Shown here: positions 17,002 through 25,661 of the stretch, one piece after another | Layout of the letters: every line of letters starts with the position of its first letter | How positions within the stretch are numbered: the first letter of the stretch is position 1 | DNA from: MVRV01 sp964646755 | Lineage (GTDB): Bacteria > Desulfobacterota > Syntrophia > Syntrophales > Smithellaceae | Length of the DNA stretch: 64,000 nucleotides | Assembly: GCA_964646755.1 (NCBI GenBank) | Contig: CAZYIE010000003.1 | Span: 77,128-141,127, forward strand | Direction: 5' to 3' | The notes under the pieces: generated by a model | The model's database searches: none | What the model was told of the DNA's origin: nothing | The model's input: only the letters and a program-made list of their open reading frames with translations | Translations under genes and position numbers: made by a program

Positions 17002-18236
17002 ATGAAAGACGTTGTAATTGTTTCCGCATGTCGTACGGCAATTGGTACCTTTGGAGGAACTTTGCGTGACTTGAGTACCCCCATTTTAGGGAGCATCGTT
17101 ATGAAAGAAGCAATAAAACGGGCCGGTATTGATTCGGCAATTATTGATGATGTCCGCTTTGGTTGCTGCATGGAACCGGTGGATGCCCTCAATTCTACCC
17201 GCGTTGCAGCTCTGATGGCCGGCATCCCTGAAACGGTAACTGCTGTTACAGTCAATCGTGTTTGCATTTCCGGTATGGAAGCAGTGCTGTCCGGCATGGC
17301 TTTGATCCGCGCCGAGATGGCCGATGTCATTCTCGCCGGCGGCATGGAACACATGTCCGGCGCACCCTATTCTCTGCCCGGATCGCGTTGGGGCTACCGT
17401 TTACAAGACAATGTAGTCGTCGACAACCTTATCCATGGATTGCATGCCGGATCTCACTTGTTACCCGGTCCGGAAAAGGGCCCTGTCAAGGACGGTCCTA
17501 TTATTGACCTGTACAAGGGCAAGCCATACATCATGGGCATTACTACCGAACTGATAGCGCATATGCATAGCATCAGTCGCGAAGAAATGGATGAAGTTGC
17601 TCTGCGCAGCCATAATAATGTGGAAAGAGCTACAATAAATGGTGATTTTAAAGACGAAATTGTTCCCATCGAAATTCCCCAGAAAAAAGGCAAACCACCC
17701 ATTATTTTCGATAAAGATGAGCATTTCCGTCCCAATCTGACTATGGACGGACTTAAAAATTTGCCCCCCGCCTTCGTTCCGAAAATCGGCAAGGTTACTG
17801 CCGGGAATGCTTCCGGAATTAATGACGGCGCCAGCACCATGCTCCTTATGTCCGCGGAAAAAGCCAAAGAACTGGGTCTGAAACCTCTTGCCCGCATTGT
17901 TGCCTTTGGCCGCGGCGGTTGCCATCCTTCTGTAATGGGCTTAAGCCCCGTACCGGCAGTACGCGATTTGGAAGCAAGATCAGGATTGAAGCTTAAAGAT
18001 TTTGAATTGATCGAACTCAACGAAGCCTTCGCCGGCCAATATCTAGGCTGCGAAAAAGAACTGGGCANNNNNNNNNNGGATCAGGCGTCGGCCTCGGACA
18101 TCCGGTTGGCTCTACCGGATGCCGCATTATGGTTTCCTTGCTCTATGCAATGAAGAAACGCGGCAAGAAGTTGGGCTTAGCCACTCTGTGCGGCGGTGGT
18201 GGTGTTTCTATGGCCGCAGCCATTGAAATACTGTAA
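17002..18236 (+). CDS. Thiolase (acetyl-CoA C-acyltransferase family), interrupted by a scaffold gap
   Basis: The N-terminal part MKDVVIVSACRTAIGTFGG runs through the acyl-enzyme cysteine at residue 88 (VNRVCISGMEAVLSG), GGMEHMSGAPY, GNASGINDGAS and IELNEAFAGQYLGCEKELG, then meets ten Ns. After them GVGLGHPVGSTGCRIMVSLLY and LCGGGGVSMAAAIEIL follow, ending TAA at 18234-18236, with the catalytic GHP histidine and second cysteine. The change of frame across the Ns is an artefact of the arbitrary gap length. About ten residues (the usual NVNGG-type segment) are missing. The enzyme cleaves or condenses acyl-CoA; degradative 3-ketoacyl-CoA thiolase or acetoacetyl-CoA thiolase are both possible. 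It stands alone with its own promoter and terminator. Confidence 0.93.
18068..18077. other. Scaffold gap of ten Ns inside the thiolase gene
   Basis: Ten Ns split one obvious gene. Comparison with the expected thiolase sequence suggests that the true missing stretch is longer than ten bases. Confidence 0.95.
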
Positions 18237-18260
18237 TATTTTCTAAATAAAACCATAGCA

Positions 18261-18297
18261 AAAAACCGGAAGTCGGCTCAACTGCCTTCCGGTTTTT
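18261..18297. terminator. Bidirectional terminator between thiolase and mtgA
   Basis: AAAAACCGGAAG (18261-18272) pairs with CTTCCGGTTTTT (18286-18297) around a 13-base loop, with A- and T-runs on both sides. The two genes converge here, and the mtgA stop codon lies in the loop. Confidence 0.85.
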
Positions 18298-19078
18298 CTT
18301 TATCCTTGATTTCGGAATTGTTAACATCAATAACATTTTCGTCTTTTGTCTCTTGGATAACTTCATCAAATTCCGGTATCACAATACCACGCCGCACCAT
18401 GATCTGATAAATTCTTTCCGACTGATTCTCTACATACCGGGAATTTCCGTCAGGTTTATAGCGGCGGGGATTAGGAAGAATTGACGCAAGTGTTGCCGCT
18501 TCACGCGCGCTTAATTCCGCCGCATGCTTCCCATAATGATTTAACGCCGCAGCCTCGATGCCGAAAACACCATCACCTAACTCGGCGACATTAAGATACA
18601 GTTCGATAATTCTTCTTTTGGTCAAGTGTTGCTCCAGACGCCAGGTAAGTATTGCCTCCTTTATTTTTCGAACAGGATTTTTTGAGGGAGAAAGATATAA
18701 ATTTTTTACCAACTGCTGAGAAATTGTACTTCCCCCTGCTTGAAATTTCTTTTTTTTGATATCTTTTTCCAATGCCTTTTGCATCGCTTCGAAATCAAAA
18801 CCTTCGTGTGACCAAAATTTATCATCCTCGGCAATGATAACAGCTTTCACCAAATAGGGTGATATCCGGGAAAGCGGAACCCAGGTATTCTTTATTTTTT
18901 TCTTCACGCCTTTATTGAGCCACATCTCTTCCCTGTATTCCATGAACGCCGTTTTACCCGGCTTAGCATTTTTTAAGGAGGCAACATCCGGATAAATAAA
19001 ATAGCGCCCGATATCTACAATAGAATATGCGGCAACTATTATCAGTGCTATACAAAATATTTTTCTCAAATTTGTCAT
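18278..19078 (-). CDS. mtgA: Monofunctional biosynthetic peptidoglycan transglycosylase
   Basis: I start the gene at the ATG of MTNLRKIFCIALIIV (19076-19078), which puts the single membrane anchor right at the N-terminus as in other MtgA proteins; a longer frame reaches 19156. The family 51 transglycosylase domain is complete: IIAEDDKFWSHEGFD (catalytic glutamate), GGSTISQQLVKNLYLS, KIKEAILTWRLEQHLTKRRIIELYLNVAELGDGVFGIEAAA and ASILPNPRRY. It polymerises lipid II into glycan strands at the periplasmic face. The 266-residue length fits, plus a charged tail. There is no strong ribosome site. Confidence 0.93.
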   Translation of the reverse strand: MTNLRKIFCIALIIVAAYSIVDIGRYFIYPDVASLKNAKPGKTAFMEYREEMWLNKGVKKKIKNTWVPLSRISPYLVKAVIIAEDDKFWSHEGFDFEAMQKALEKDIKKKKFQAGGSTISQQLVKNLYLSPSKNPVRKIKEAILTWRLEQHLTKRRIIELYLNVAELGDGVFGIEAAALNHYGKHAAELSAREAATLASILPNPRRYKPDGNSRYVENQSERIYQIMVRRGIVIPEFDEVIQETKDENVIDVNNSEIKDKEKPEGS

Positions 19079-19143
19079 TATTATGCCTGTTAGAATTTCT
19101 GCTATGCCTTCTATATTGCATTGAAGCAAAATGCAAAATATAA

Positions 19144-19172
19144 TTGACATAAACAATTATTTTTAGTATGGC
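19144..19172 (+). promoter_or_regulatory. Possible promoter of the LysM/NlpC gene
   Basis: A perfect TTGACA (19144-19149) is followed after 17 bases by TATGGC, a weak -10. It would give a leader of about 135 bases containing a GGGGCCCCCC palindrome near 19281-19291. Confidence 0.35.
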
Positions 19173-19313
19173 ATACTTGCGAAGTTATTGGAACGTCGTA
19201 AATATTCTTCGTTTTCTGTGTGCAGTCAACCATCAGTCATCATCGGCCTCGCGCCGTAATCTGTGCACCGTTAACAAAATGGGGCCCCCCCGCCAATGTT
19301 AAGGAGGTACTTC

Positions 19314-20270
19314 ATGATGAAACGGCAGATTTTTTTAGTATCATTACTTTTTTTAATTTGTTTGTCCTTAGGCTTTGTTTCCAGCGCATCGGCCCGACAA
19401 TACGAAGTTAAGAAAGGTGATAATCTCAACATCATTTCCAAAAAAACTGGCGTAAGCATTCGTAACATCCAGCAGGCTAATGGTCTTAAAGGGACTGCTC
19501 TGAAATTAAAGCAAGTTCTCATCATTCCCGAAAAAGGCGCATCTGCTTCTACCGGCAGAGCAAAAATTAAACCGGTTGTTAAAACCAAACCGGCAGCTTA
19601 TTACACCGTCAAAAAAGGTGATAATCTTGCGCTGATAGCCAGGAAAACAGGAACTCCCGTAAACCAAATAATGGCTATGAATAAAATTCGCCCAAAGAGC
19701 TTACGGATTGGCCAAAAATTGGTTCTGGCTAAGGTGCCAAGTGCGCTTACAACAACAGATGAACAATCCCTCACCGATGATGACGAGGGAGATGACGATG
19801 AGGTAGCGGCAACAGTTGATGTCGCCGATCTGCAAAAAGAGGGTGAAACCAGTGCTGAACTCCTGGGAAAATGGGGCAGCCCTGATGAACGGAAACTATT
19901 CGTAAAAGTTGCTACCGGTTTCTTAGGCGCGCCTTATAGATTAGGCGGTTCAACAGTAAGAGGAATTGACTGTTCCGCATTTGTCCGCAAGATGTACCAA
20001 TTTTTTGATATATCCCTTCCCCGTACCGCACGCGAACAATCTCACGTTGGACTAAGCGTTGATAAAAATGAACTTCTGGAAGGTGATCTGGTTTTCTTCC
20101 GCACGCGAAAACCTGTTGGGCATGTAGGAATTTACGTCGGCAACAATGAATTTGTCCACGCTTCTTCCCGGGACAAAGTTGTGAGAATTGATAACCTGGA
20201 TTCGCCATACTTTAATAAAAGATTTATCCGCGCTGTTCGTGTCAAAGGCCTCGATGAAAATGGCGTTTAA
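19314..20270 (+). CDS. LysM and NlpC/P60 domain cell-wall hydrolase
   Basis: The start is the ATG at 19314, six bases after AAGGAGG; an upstream in-frame ATG at 19296 lies before that ribosome site. The 318-residue protein has a signal peptide (MMKRQIFLVSLLFLICLSLG, cleaved near SASA). Two LysM peptidoglycan-binding domains follow (YEVKKGDNLNIISKKTG and YTVKKGDNLALIARKTG), then a very acidic linker (SLTDDDEGDDDEVA) and an NlpC/P60 domain with catalytic Cys in GGSTVRGIDCSAFVRK, His in VGHVGIYVGNNEFVHASS. It is probably a periplasmic D,L-endopeptidase acting on peptide crosslinks (Spr/MepS-like activity), held on the wall by LysM. Confidence 0.93.
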   Translation: MMKRQIFLVSLLFLICLSLGFVSSASARQYEVKKGDNLNIISKKTGVSIRNIQQANGLKGTALKLKQVLIIPEKGASASTGRAKIKPVVKTKPAAYYTVKKGDNLALIARKTGTPVNQIMAMNKIRPKSLRIGQKLVLAKVPSALTTTDEQSLTDDDEGDDDEVAATVDVADLQKEGETSAELLGKWGSPDERKLFVKVATGFLGAPYRLGGSTVRGIDCSAFVRKMYQFFDISLPRTAREQSHVGLSVDKNELLEGDLVFFRTRKPVGHVGIYVGNNEFVHASSRDKVVRIDNLDSPYFNKRFIRAVRVKGLDENGV

Positions 20271-20301
20271 ACATCCACTAAATTAATTTGCAAATAAACA
20301 C

Positions 20302-20333
20302 AAAGGGGCATTTTTGATATGCCCTTTTTTTTT
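20302..20333 (+). terminator. Rho-independent terminator after the LysM/NlpC gene
   Basis: AAAGGGGCAT (20302-20311) and ATGCCCTTTTT (20319-20329) form a stem with a seven-base loop, followed by nine Ts in all. It closes the hydrolase transcript before the next promoter. Confidence 0.85.
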
Positions 20334-20355
20334 CTTCAAACATTATTATTGCCAG

Positions 20356-20384
20356 TTGATTATCCTATAGGATTATTATATAAA
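20356..20384 (+). promoter_or_regulatory. Promoter with a palindrome in its spacer, before the OmpA-lipoprotein gene
   Basis: TTGATT (20356-20361), 17 bases, TATAAA (20379-20384). A perfect 12-base palindrome ATCCTATAGGAT (20362-20373) sits inside the spacer right after the -35, a position where a repressor would block polymerase. The regulator is not known. Confidence 0.5.
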
Positions 20385-20459
20385 TTCGTGCCAATTAATC
20401 TGATCTTTTTCTCTTTTATTTGAAGATGATCGTAAATGTTTATAATGAGGAGGAATATC

Positions 20460-21299
20460 ATGAAATCAAGCTTTAATTCTTTTATCTATATTTTTATCCT
20501 GGCCCTGTTTTGCAGTGGCTGTTTGGTTACCGAAGGCACATATGTAAAAAAAGTGCAAGAAGCCGACGGTTTAACCAAGGAACTAGCCATTTTAAACGAT
20601 AAGCACAAGGCCCTGACGGATGAAAATAATTCTCTGAAAGAACAGATAAAGAAATTAAACGGCGACGTAACTAATATTACGGGACAGCGCGATGAGTTGG
20701 ATAAAGTTTTAAAATTAAAGACAGATGATCTGTCGAAAGCAATTTCGGAAAGCCGTCAAAAAGTGGCTGATCTGGAAGCGGAAAACAAAAAGCTCAAAGA
20801 AAATGTCGCGCAGTTGCAGACTAAATCACAGGAAGTTGAAAAGCAAAGCAATACTTTCCAGGAGTTACTGCAGGAAATGAAGGGTGAAATCGCTCAGGGT
20901 CAAATAGCGATCACTGAACTAAAAGGCAAGCTCACTATGGATGTAGTGGACAAGATATTGTTTGCGTCCGGCGAATCAGCAGTAAAAAAAGAGGGTTTGG
21001 CTGTTCTCAAAAGAGTGGTGGATATTTTAAAAAACGTCAAGGATAAAAATATTCGTATTGAGGGTCATACGGATAATATTCAAATTACCAGCCGGCTGGC
21101 CAAAGTTTATCCGACGAACTGGGAACTCTCGGCAGCACGTGCAATAAATGTAACCAAGTATTTACAGCAGCAAGGAATAGATGCCAAGATACTTTCCGCT
21201 ACAGCTTTCGGCGAGTTTCAACCGCTGGCTGACAACGGCACTCCGGAAGGCAGAGCAAAAAACCGCCGGATAGCTATCATCTTGCTACCAAAGGAATAG
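20460..21299 (+). CDS. OmpA-family peptidoglycan-binding lipoprotein with long coiled coil
   Basis: The start is the ATG at 20460 behind GAGGAGG; two earlier in-frame ATGs lie before that site. The 279 residues open with a lipoprotein signal, lipobox FCSGC, lipidated Cys at residue 21. About residues 30-165 are heptad-like coiled coil (KELAILNDKHKALTDENNSLKEQIKKL and on). An OmpA C-terminal domain follows: ILFASGESAVKKEG, RIEGHTDNIQI, NWELSAARAINVTKYL and EGRAKNRRIAIILLP, with the diaminopimelate-binding Asp and Arg present. It probably tethers the outer membrane to the wall across the periplasm. The aconitase gene starts six bases later. Confidence 0.92.
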   Translation: MKSSFNSFIYIFILALFCSGCLVTEGTYVKKVQEADGLTKELAILNDKHKALTDENNSLKEQIKKLNGDVTNITGQRDELDKVLKLKTDDLSKAISESRQKVADLEAENKKLKENVAQLQTKSQEVEKQSNTFQELLQEMKGEIAQGQIAITELKGKLTMDVVDKILFASGESAVKKEGLAVLKRVVDILKNVKDKNIRIEGHTDNIQITSRLAKVYPTNWELSAARAINVTKYLQQQGIDAKILSATAFGEFQPLADNGTPEGRAKNRRIAIILLPKE

Positions 21300-21305
21300 T
21301 TGTTA

Positions 21306-23249
21306 ATGGGAAAAAATATAGTTGAAAAAATTCTCGCTCAGCATTTAATTGAAGGCAATCTTGTGCCCGGTGAAGAAATCGGCATTCGCATTGATCAGAC
21401 TTTAACTCAGGATGCCACCGGTACCATGGCTTATCTGCAATTGGAAGCGATGAATGTTCCCAAAGTTAAAACCGATCTATCGGTAAGTTATATCGATCAT
21501 AACACTATCCAGATCGGTTTTGAAAACGCCGATGACCATAGATATTTACAGAGCATTGCTGAAAAATTCGGGATTGTTCTTTCCCGTGCCGGCAATGGTA
21601 TCTGCCATCAGGTTCACTTAGAAAGATTCGGCATTCCGGGCAAAACATTAATCGGTTCAGACAGCCACACCCCAACCTGCGGCGCGCTGGGCATGATTGC
21701 TATCGGCGCCGGAGGCCTTGATGTTGCGCAGGCTATGGCGGGCGAACCATTTTATCTTGTTTGCCCCAGGGTGATTAGGATAAATTTACTGGGGCAATTG
21801 ACCTCGTGGGTTTCTGCCAAAGATATAATTTTAAAAGTATTGGAAATATTTACTACCCGAGGAAATGTCGGCACCATCTTTGAGTATGGTGGCGAAGGCG
21901 CGGCGGCACTTACCGTACCGGAGCGCGCCACTATAACCAATATGGGTGCGGAATGCGGGGTGACCACATCCCTATTCCCAAGCGATGAGATGACCCGGCT
22001 CTTTTTACGCGCACAGCAAAGAGAAGTGGATTTTGTAGAACTTACGCCGGATCCCGAGGCAACATATGCAAAAGTGGTGAATATTGATTTATCAAAAATT
22101 ACACCTCTGACTGCCAAACCGCACAGCCCGGATAATATCAGCACTGTCCAGAGCATGAAAGATATTGTCGTGGATCAGGTCTGCCTGGGCAGCTGCACCA
22201 ATTCATCTTACAAAGATTTAGTGACTGTAGCAAAAATATTAAAAGGAAAAGTAGTGCATCCCGAAGTCAGCTTTATATTGGCTCCCGGTTCAAGGCAGGT
22301 TCTGGAAAATCTGGCTCATGACGGATACCTCGCTGATTTAATTACTGCCGGCGCACGGCTGATGGAAAACGCGTGCGGCTTTTGTATCGGCAACAGTCAG
22401 AGCCCCAAATCCGGTTCCGTATCCTTGCGTACATCCAATCGCAACTTCCTTGGACGTTCCGGAACAATGGATGCCGATGTTTATCTCGTCAGCCCCGAAA
22501 CAGCGGCAGCAGCGGTAATTACAGGGCACTTCACTGATCCACGCGATTTGGGCATGGCATACCCGCTGGTGGAAATACCGGACAATTTTCTCATTGATGA
22601 CAGCATGATCATCCGGCCGGTTGAGACTAAGAGCGATATTGAGGTTTATCGCGGCCCCAACATCGGCGCACCGCCGAATAATACAGCTCTCCCGGTGACT
22701 ATCACTGCTCTGGTAACAATTAAAGTCGGTGATAAAATCACCACTGACCATATTATTCCGGCGGGAGCACGCATGAAATACCGCTCGAATATCCCGAAAT
22801 ATTCGGAGTTTGTTTTTGAAAATGTAGACTCTAATTTTGCAGAAAATGCGCAAAATATTAAAGCGGCCGGAAGGCAGAATATTATTGTGGCCGGTTTTTC
22901 TTATGGCCAGGGATCGTCGCGCGAGCACGCCGCCATTTGTCCGATGTATCTGGGCGTCCGCGCTGTCATTGCCAAATCATTCGAACGCATTCACACCGCC
23001 AATCTGATTAATTTCGGTATTTTGCCGCTCACTTTTATCATTGAAGGCGACTATGACAAAATTGATCGGGGCGATGATCTCGAGATATGCAATATACGCG
23101 AATTAATTGCCGCAGGCAGCGATTTGCCTGTTCAGAACAAAACCAAGGGAAATTCTTTTTCTGTGACCTGCAATCTGTCGGCAAGACAAAAACAAATGGT
23201 CCTGGCAGGCGGAGCACTCAATGTGAATAGGCTGATGGCTGATGGCTGA
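21306..23249 (+). CDS. Aconitate hydratase
   Basis: I use the ATG at 21306 (AAAGGA lies ten bases ahead); TTG at 21300 is an alternative. The 647 residues match the shorter aconitase type found in deltaproteobacteria and archaea. Cluster ligands are visible in VCLGSCTNSSYKDL and ENACGFCIGNSQSP, and the active-site arginines in SVSLRTSNRNFLGRSG and SYGQGSSREHAA. The C-terminal swivel domain is present (TDHIIPAGARMKYRSNI). It interconverts citrate and isocitrate, feeding the isocitrate dehydrogenase encoded next. The last five codons and the stop are made of a GGCTGAT heptamer repeat, so the native C-terminus was probably altered by repeat growth. Confidence 0.95.
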   Translation: MGKNIVEKILAQHLIEGNLVPGEEIGIRIDQTLTQDATGTMAYLQLEAMNVPKVKTDLSVSYIDHNTIQIGFENADDHRYLQSIAEKFGIVLSRAGNGICHQVHLERFGIPGKTLIGSDSHTPTCGALGMIAIGAGGLDVAQAMAGEPFYLVCPRVIRINLLGQLTSWVSAKDIILKVLEIFTTRGNVGTIFEYGGEGAAALTVPERATITNMGAECGVTTSLFPSDEMTRLFLRAQQREVDFVELTPDPEATYAKVVNIDLSKITPLTAKPHSPDNISTVQSMKDIVVDQVCLGSCTNSSYKDLVTVAKILKGKVVHPEVSFILAPGSRQVLENLAHDGYLADLITAGARLMENACGFCIGNSQSPKSGSVSLRTSNRNFLGRSGTMDADVYLVSPETAAAAVITGHFTDPRDLGMAYPLVEIPDNFLIDDSMIIRPVETKSDIEVYRGPNIGAPPNNTALPVTITALVTIKVGDKITTDHIIPAGARMKYRSNIPKYSEFVFENVDSNFAENAQNIKAAGRQNIIVAGFSYGQGSSREHAAICPMYLGVRAVIAKSFERIHTANLINFGILPLTFIIEGDYDKIDRGDDLEICNIRELIAAGSDLPVQNKTKGNSFSVTCNLSARQKQMVLAGGALNVNRLMADG

Positions 23250-23318
23250 AGACTGATGGTTTATTTTGTGGCACGCTTCGCGCGCTTCATCTTGACCTTC
23301 AGTCTTCAGTCCTCAGCC
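23230..23318. repeat. Heptanucleotide repeat arrays, inverted, over the aconitase stop
   Basis: Left array: GGCTGAT, GGCTGAT, GGCTGAA, GACTGAT (23230-23257), which encodes the end of aconitase and its TGA. Right array: CCTTCAG, TCTTCAG, TCCTCAG (23296-23318), the same heptamer in the opposite direction. Together they can fold into a hairpin between aconitase and isocitrate dehydrogenase. A related array lies at 47245-47288. Confidence 0.75.
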
Positions 23319-23343
23319 TACATAACAAGGAGCAAATATTATT

Positions 23344-24567
23344 ATGTCCCAGAAGATTAAAGTAAAAACTACACTCGTCGAAATGGATGGCGATGAAATG
23401 ACCCGGATCATGTGGCAGATGGTAAAAGATAAATTGCTGTTCCCCTATCTCGACATGAATATTGATTATTTCGATTTGCACGTCAAACATCGTGACGACA
23501 CTGATGATCAGGTAACAATTGATGCTGCCAAAGCAATCATGAAATACGGCGTCGGAATTAAATGTGCAACTATTACACCCAACGAAGACAGGGTGAAAGA
23601 ATACACTCTAAAAAAAGCATGGAAAAGTCCCAACGGTACGATCCGCTCCATGCTCGATGGCACGGTATTCCGCAAACCAATTCTGGTCAAAAACATTAAA
23701 CCGGCTGTTTCCGCCTGGAAAAAACCAATAACCATTGGACGTCACGCCTATGGCGACGTTTATAGCAATACTGAATTTGCCGTTCCCGCAGCAGGAAAAC
23801 TTGAACTGGTCTTTACTCCGCAAAAAGGCGGCAAACAAATCAGCATTCCTGTTTTTGATTTTCCAGGACCGGGAATCGCGCAGGTCAACCATAACCTGGA
23901 GCAATCAATTATAAGCTTTGCCCGTGCCTGCTTTACTTACGCTTTGAGTGAAAAGATAGACCTGTGGTTTTCCACCAAAGACACCATTTCCAAAATATAC
24001 GATGCCGGTTTCCGCGATATCTTTGACCGCGAATTCGAACAAAACTGGAAAGATAAATTTCAAGCGGCCGGAATCGAATATTTTTTCACTTTGATTGACG
24101 ACGCCGTTGCCCGCATTATGAAAATTGAAGGCGGCATTCTCTGGGCGCTGAAAAATTACGATGGCGATGTTCTGTCCGACATGATCGCCTCGGCCAACGG
24201 ATCACTGGCTATGATGACCTCGGTACTTGTCTCTCCGAATGGCTGGTTCGAGTATGAAGCAGCTCATGGCACGGTTCAAAAACATTACTACAAACATTTA
24301 AAAGGGGAAGAAACATCCAGCAATTCCATGGCGCTGATTTTTGCCTGGAGCGGCGGCCTGCGCAAACGCGGCGAGCTGGACGGAACTCCGGACGTAGTCG
24401 AATTTGCCGATAAACTGGAAGCGGCCGCTCTGGCTACCGTTGAGGAAGGAATCATGACCGGAGATTTGCTGGCGCTGGCCGACAATAAGGCTAGTAACAA
24501 AAAAATGAATACGGAAGGCTTCATTGATGCTATCGCCGTTAATTTGCAAAAAAAGCTCAATGGTTAA
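23344..24567 (+). CDS. icd: NADP-dependent isocitrate dehydrogenase, eukaryote-like homodimeric type
   Basis: The 407 residues resemble mitochondrial/cytosolic NADP enzymes, not the E. coli type: VEMDGDEMTRIMWQMVKDKLLFPYLD, then ITPNEDRVKEY, KKAWKSPNGTIRSMLDGTVFR (substrate-binding Ser and Arg), DLWFSTKDTISKIYD, the metal Asp residues in DDAVARIMKIEGG and NYDGDVLSDMIA, and EAAHGTVQKHYYKH with the NADP-selecting region. It oxidises isocitrate to 2-oxoglutarate and CO2. It lies 94 bases after aconitase (with the inverted heptamers between) and overlaps rlmN by eight bases. Ribosome site AAGGAG. Confidence 0.95.
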   Translation: MSQKIKVKTTLVEMDGDEMTRIMWQMVKDKLLFPYLDMNIDYFDLHVKHRDDTDDQVTIDAAKAIMKYGVGIKCATITPNEDRVKEYTLKKAWKSPNGTIRSMLDGTVFRKPILVKNIKPAVSAWKKPITIGRHAYGDVYSNTEFAVPAAGKLELVFTPQKGGKQISIPVFDFPGPGIAQVNHNLEQSIISFARACFTYALSEKIDLWFSTKDTISKIYDAGFRDIFDREFEQNWKDKFQAAGIEYFFTLIDDAVARIMKIEGGILWALKNYDGDVLSDMIASANGSLAMMTSVLVSPNGWFEYEAAHGTVQKHYYKHLKGEETSSNSMALIFAWSGGLRKRGELDGTPDVVEFADKLEAAALATVEEGIMTGDLLALADNKASNKKMNTEGFIDAIAVNLQKKLNG

Positions 24568-25609
24568 TAGCGCAATACCTGCACTGCCTAATTTACTTGA
24601 TTTCACTTTAGAGGAAATGGAAGAATTCATTTCCTCTCTGGGCAAAGAAAAATTCCGTGCCCGGCAAATTATGAAATGTCTTTACCAATCCGGCAATCGT
24701 AACGTAGCCTCGATGACCACAATATCGCGTGAATTCCGCGGCAGGCTGGCCGATATTTCCCGCATCGAAAGACCGGAAGTTGTCAAAATTCTGGAATCAA
24801 AAGATGGAACCAAAAAAGCCCTCTTGCGGCTGGAAGATGGTCTTTTTATTGAAAGCGTTCTCATCCCCGGCAAGCGCAATTGGACGATTTGCGTTTCCAC
24901 ACAAGCCGGCTGTGCCATGGGTTGTAAATTCTGCCTCACTGCCCGCCAGGGATTTAAAAGAAATTTGCAGCCTTCAGAGATTACCGGCCAAATTCTTGCC
25001 CTGCAAAACAAAACGCCACTCGGACCGGAGATCAAGAACATTGTGATGATGGGCATGGGCGAACCTCTGGCTAATTATGACAATACTTTGAAGGCGATAA
25101 AAAATATCACCTGTGATTTCGGTTTAGGTTTTTCCAACCGGAAAGTCACAGTTTCCACCTGTGGTCTGGCGCCGCAGATTGTTCAATTAGGCAAAGATAT
25201 TTGCATAAATCTGGCTGTATCATTAAACGCCCCCGATAATGATACAAGAAACAATCTTATGCCGATTAATAAAAAGTATCCGCTGGAAGTAATGCTCGAT
25301 GCCTGCAAGAAATATCCGATGCCCGGCCGTCGCCTGCTTACTTTTGAATACATATTAATTGATGGCGTCAATTCGTCGGTGCGCGATGCCGAGAAACTGG
25401 CCACATTAATAAAAGATCAACGCTGCAAATTAAATTTGATTGTTTTCAACGAATTTCCCGGAGCACCTTTTAAGTCTCCGGCAAAAACTGACGTGGAAGC
25501 TTTCCAGCAAAGGCTGATCAAAAAGCATTATACAACTGTCATTCGCGCCAGCAAAGGCAGTGACATCCTTGCCGCCTGTGGACAGTTAAGCGGATCAATG
25601 AAGTTGTAA
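24560..25609 (+). CDS. rlmN: 23S rRNA (adenine-C2)-methyltransferase RlmN
   Basis: The start is the ATG at 24560, overlapping the icd stop by eight bases; an upstream in-frame ATG deeper in icd is less likely. The 349 residues have the radical-SAM motif CAMGCKFC (Cys 118, 122, 125), GMGEPLANYDNTLKAI, the VTVSTCGL region, and the conserved C-terminal Cys in GSDILAACGQL that resolves the methyl adduct. It methylates A2503 of 23S rRNA and A37 of some tRNAs. Family and length are normal. It is oxygen-sensitive chemistry, fitting an anaerobe. Confidence 0.96.
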   Translation: MVNSAIPALPNLLDFTLEEMEEFISSLGKEKFRARQIMKCLYQSGNRNVASMTTISREFRGRLADISRIERPEVVKILESKDGTKKALLRLEDGLFIESVLIPGKRNWTICVSTQAGCAMGCKFCLTARQGFKRNLQPSEITGQILALQNKTPLGPEIKNIVMMGMGEPLANYDNTLKAIKNITCDFGLGFSNRKVTVSTCGLAPQIVQLGKDICINLAVSLNAPDNDTRNNLMPINKKYPLEVMLDACKKYPMPGRRLLTFEYILIDGVNSSVRDAEKLATLIKDQRCKLNLIVFNEFPGAPFKSPAKTDVEAFQQRLIKKHYTTVIRASKGSDILAACGQLSGSMKL

Positions 25610-25661
25610 GTTAAATATAACCTGGTAAAATGCCACTATCCGGCAAAAGGAGGTAAGAAAA

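Noticed and set aside
23230..23318. Heptamer arrays as a CRISPR array
   Set aside because: Units are seven bases and contiguous, with no spacers and no cas genes anywhere.
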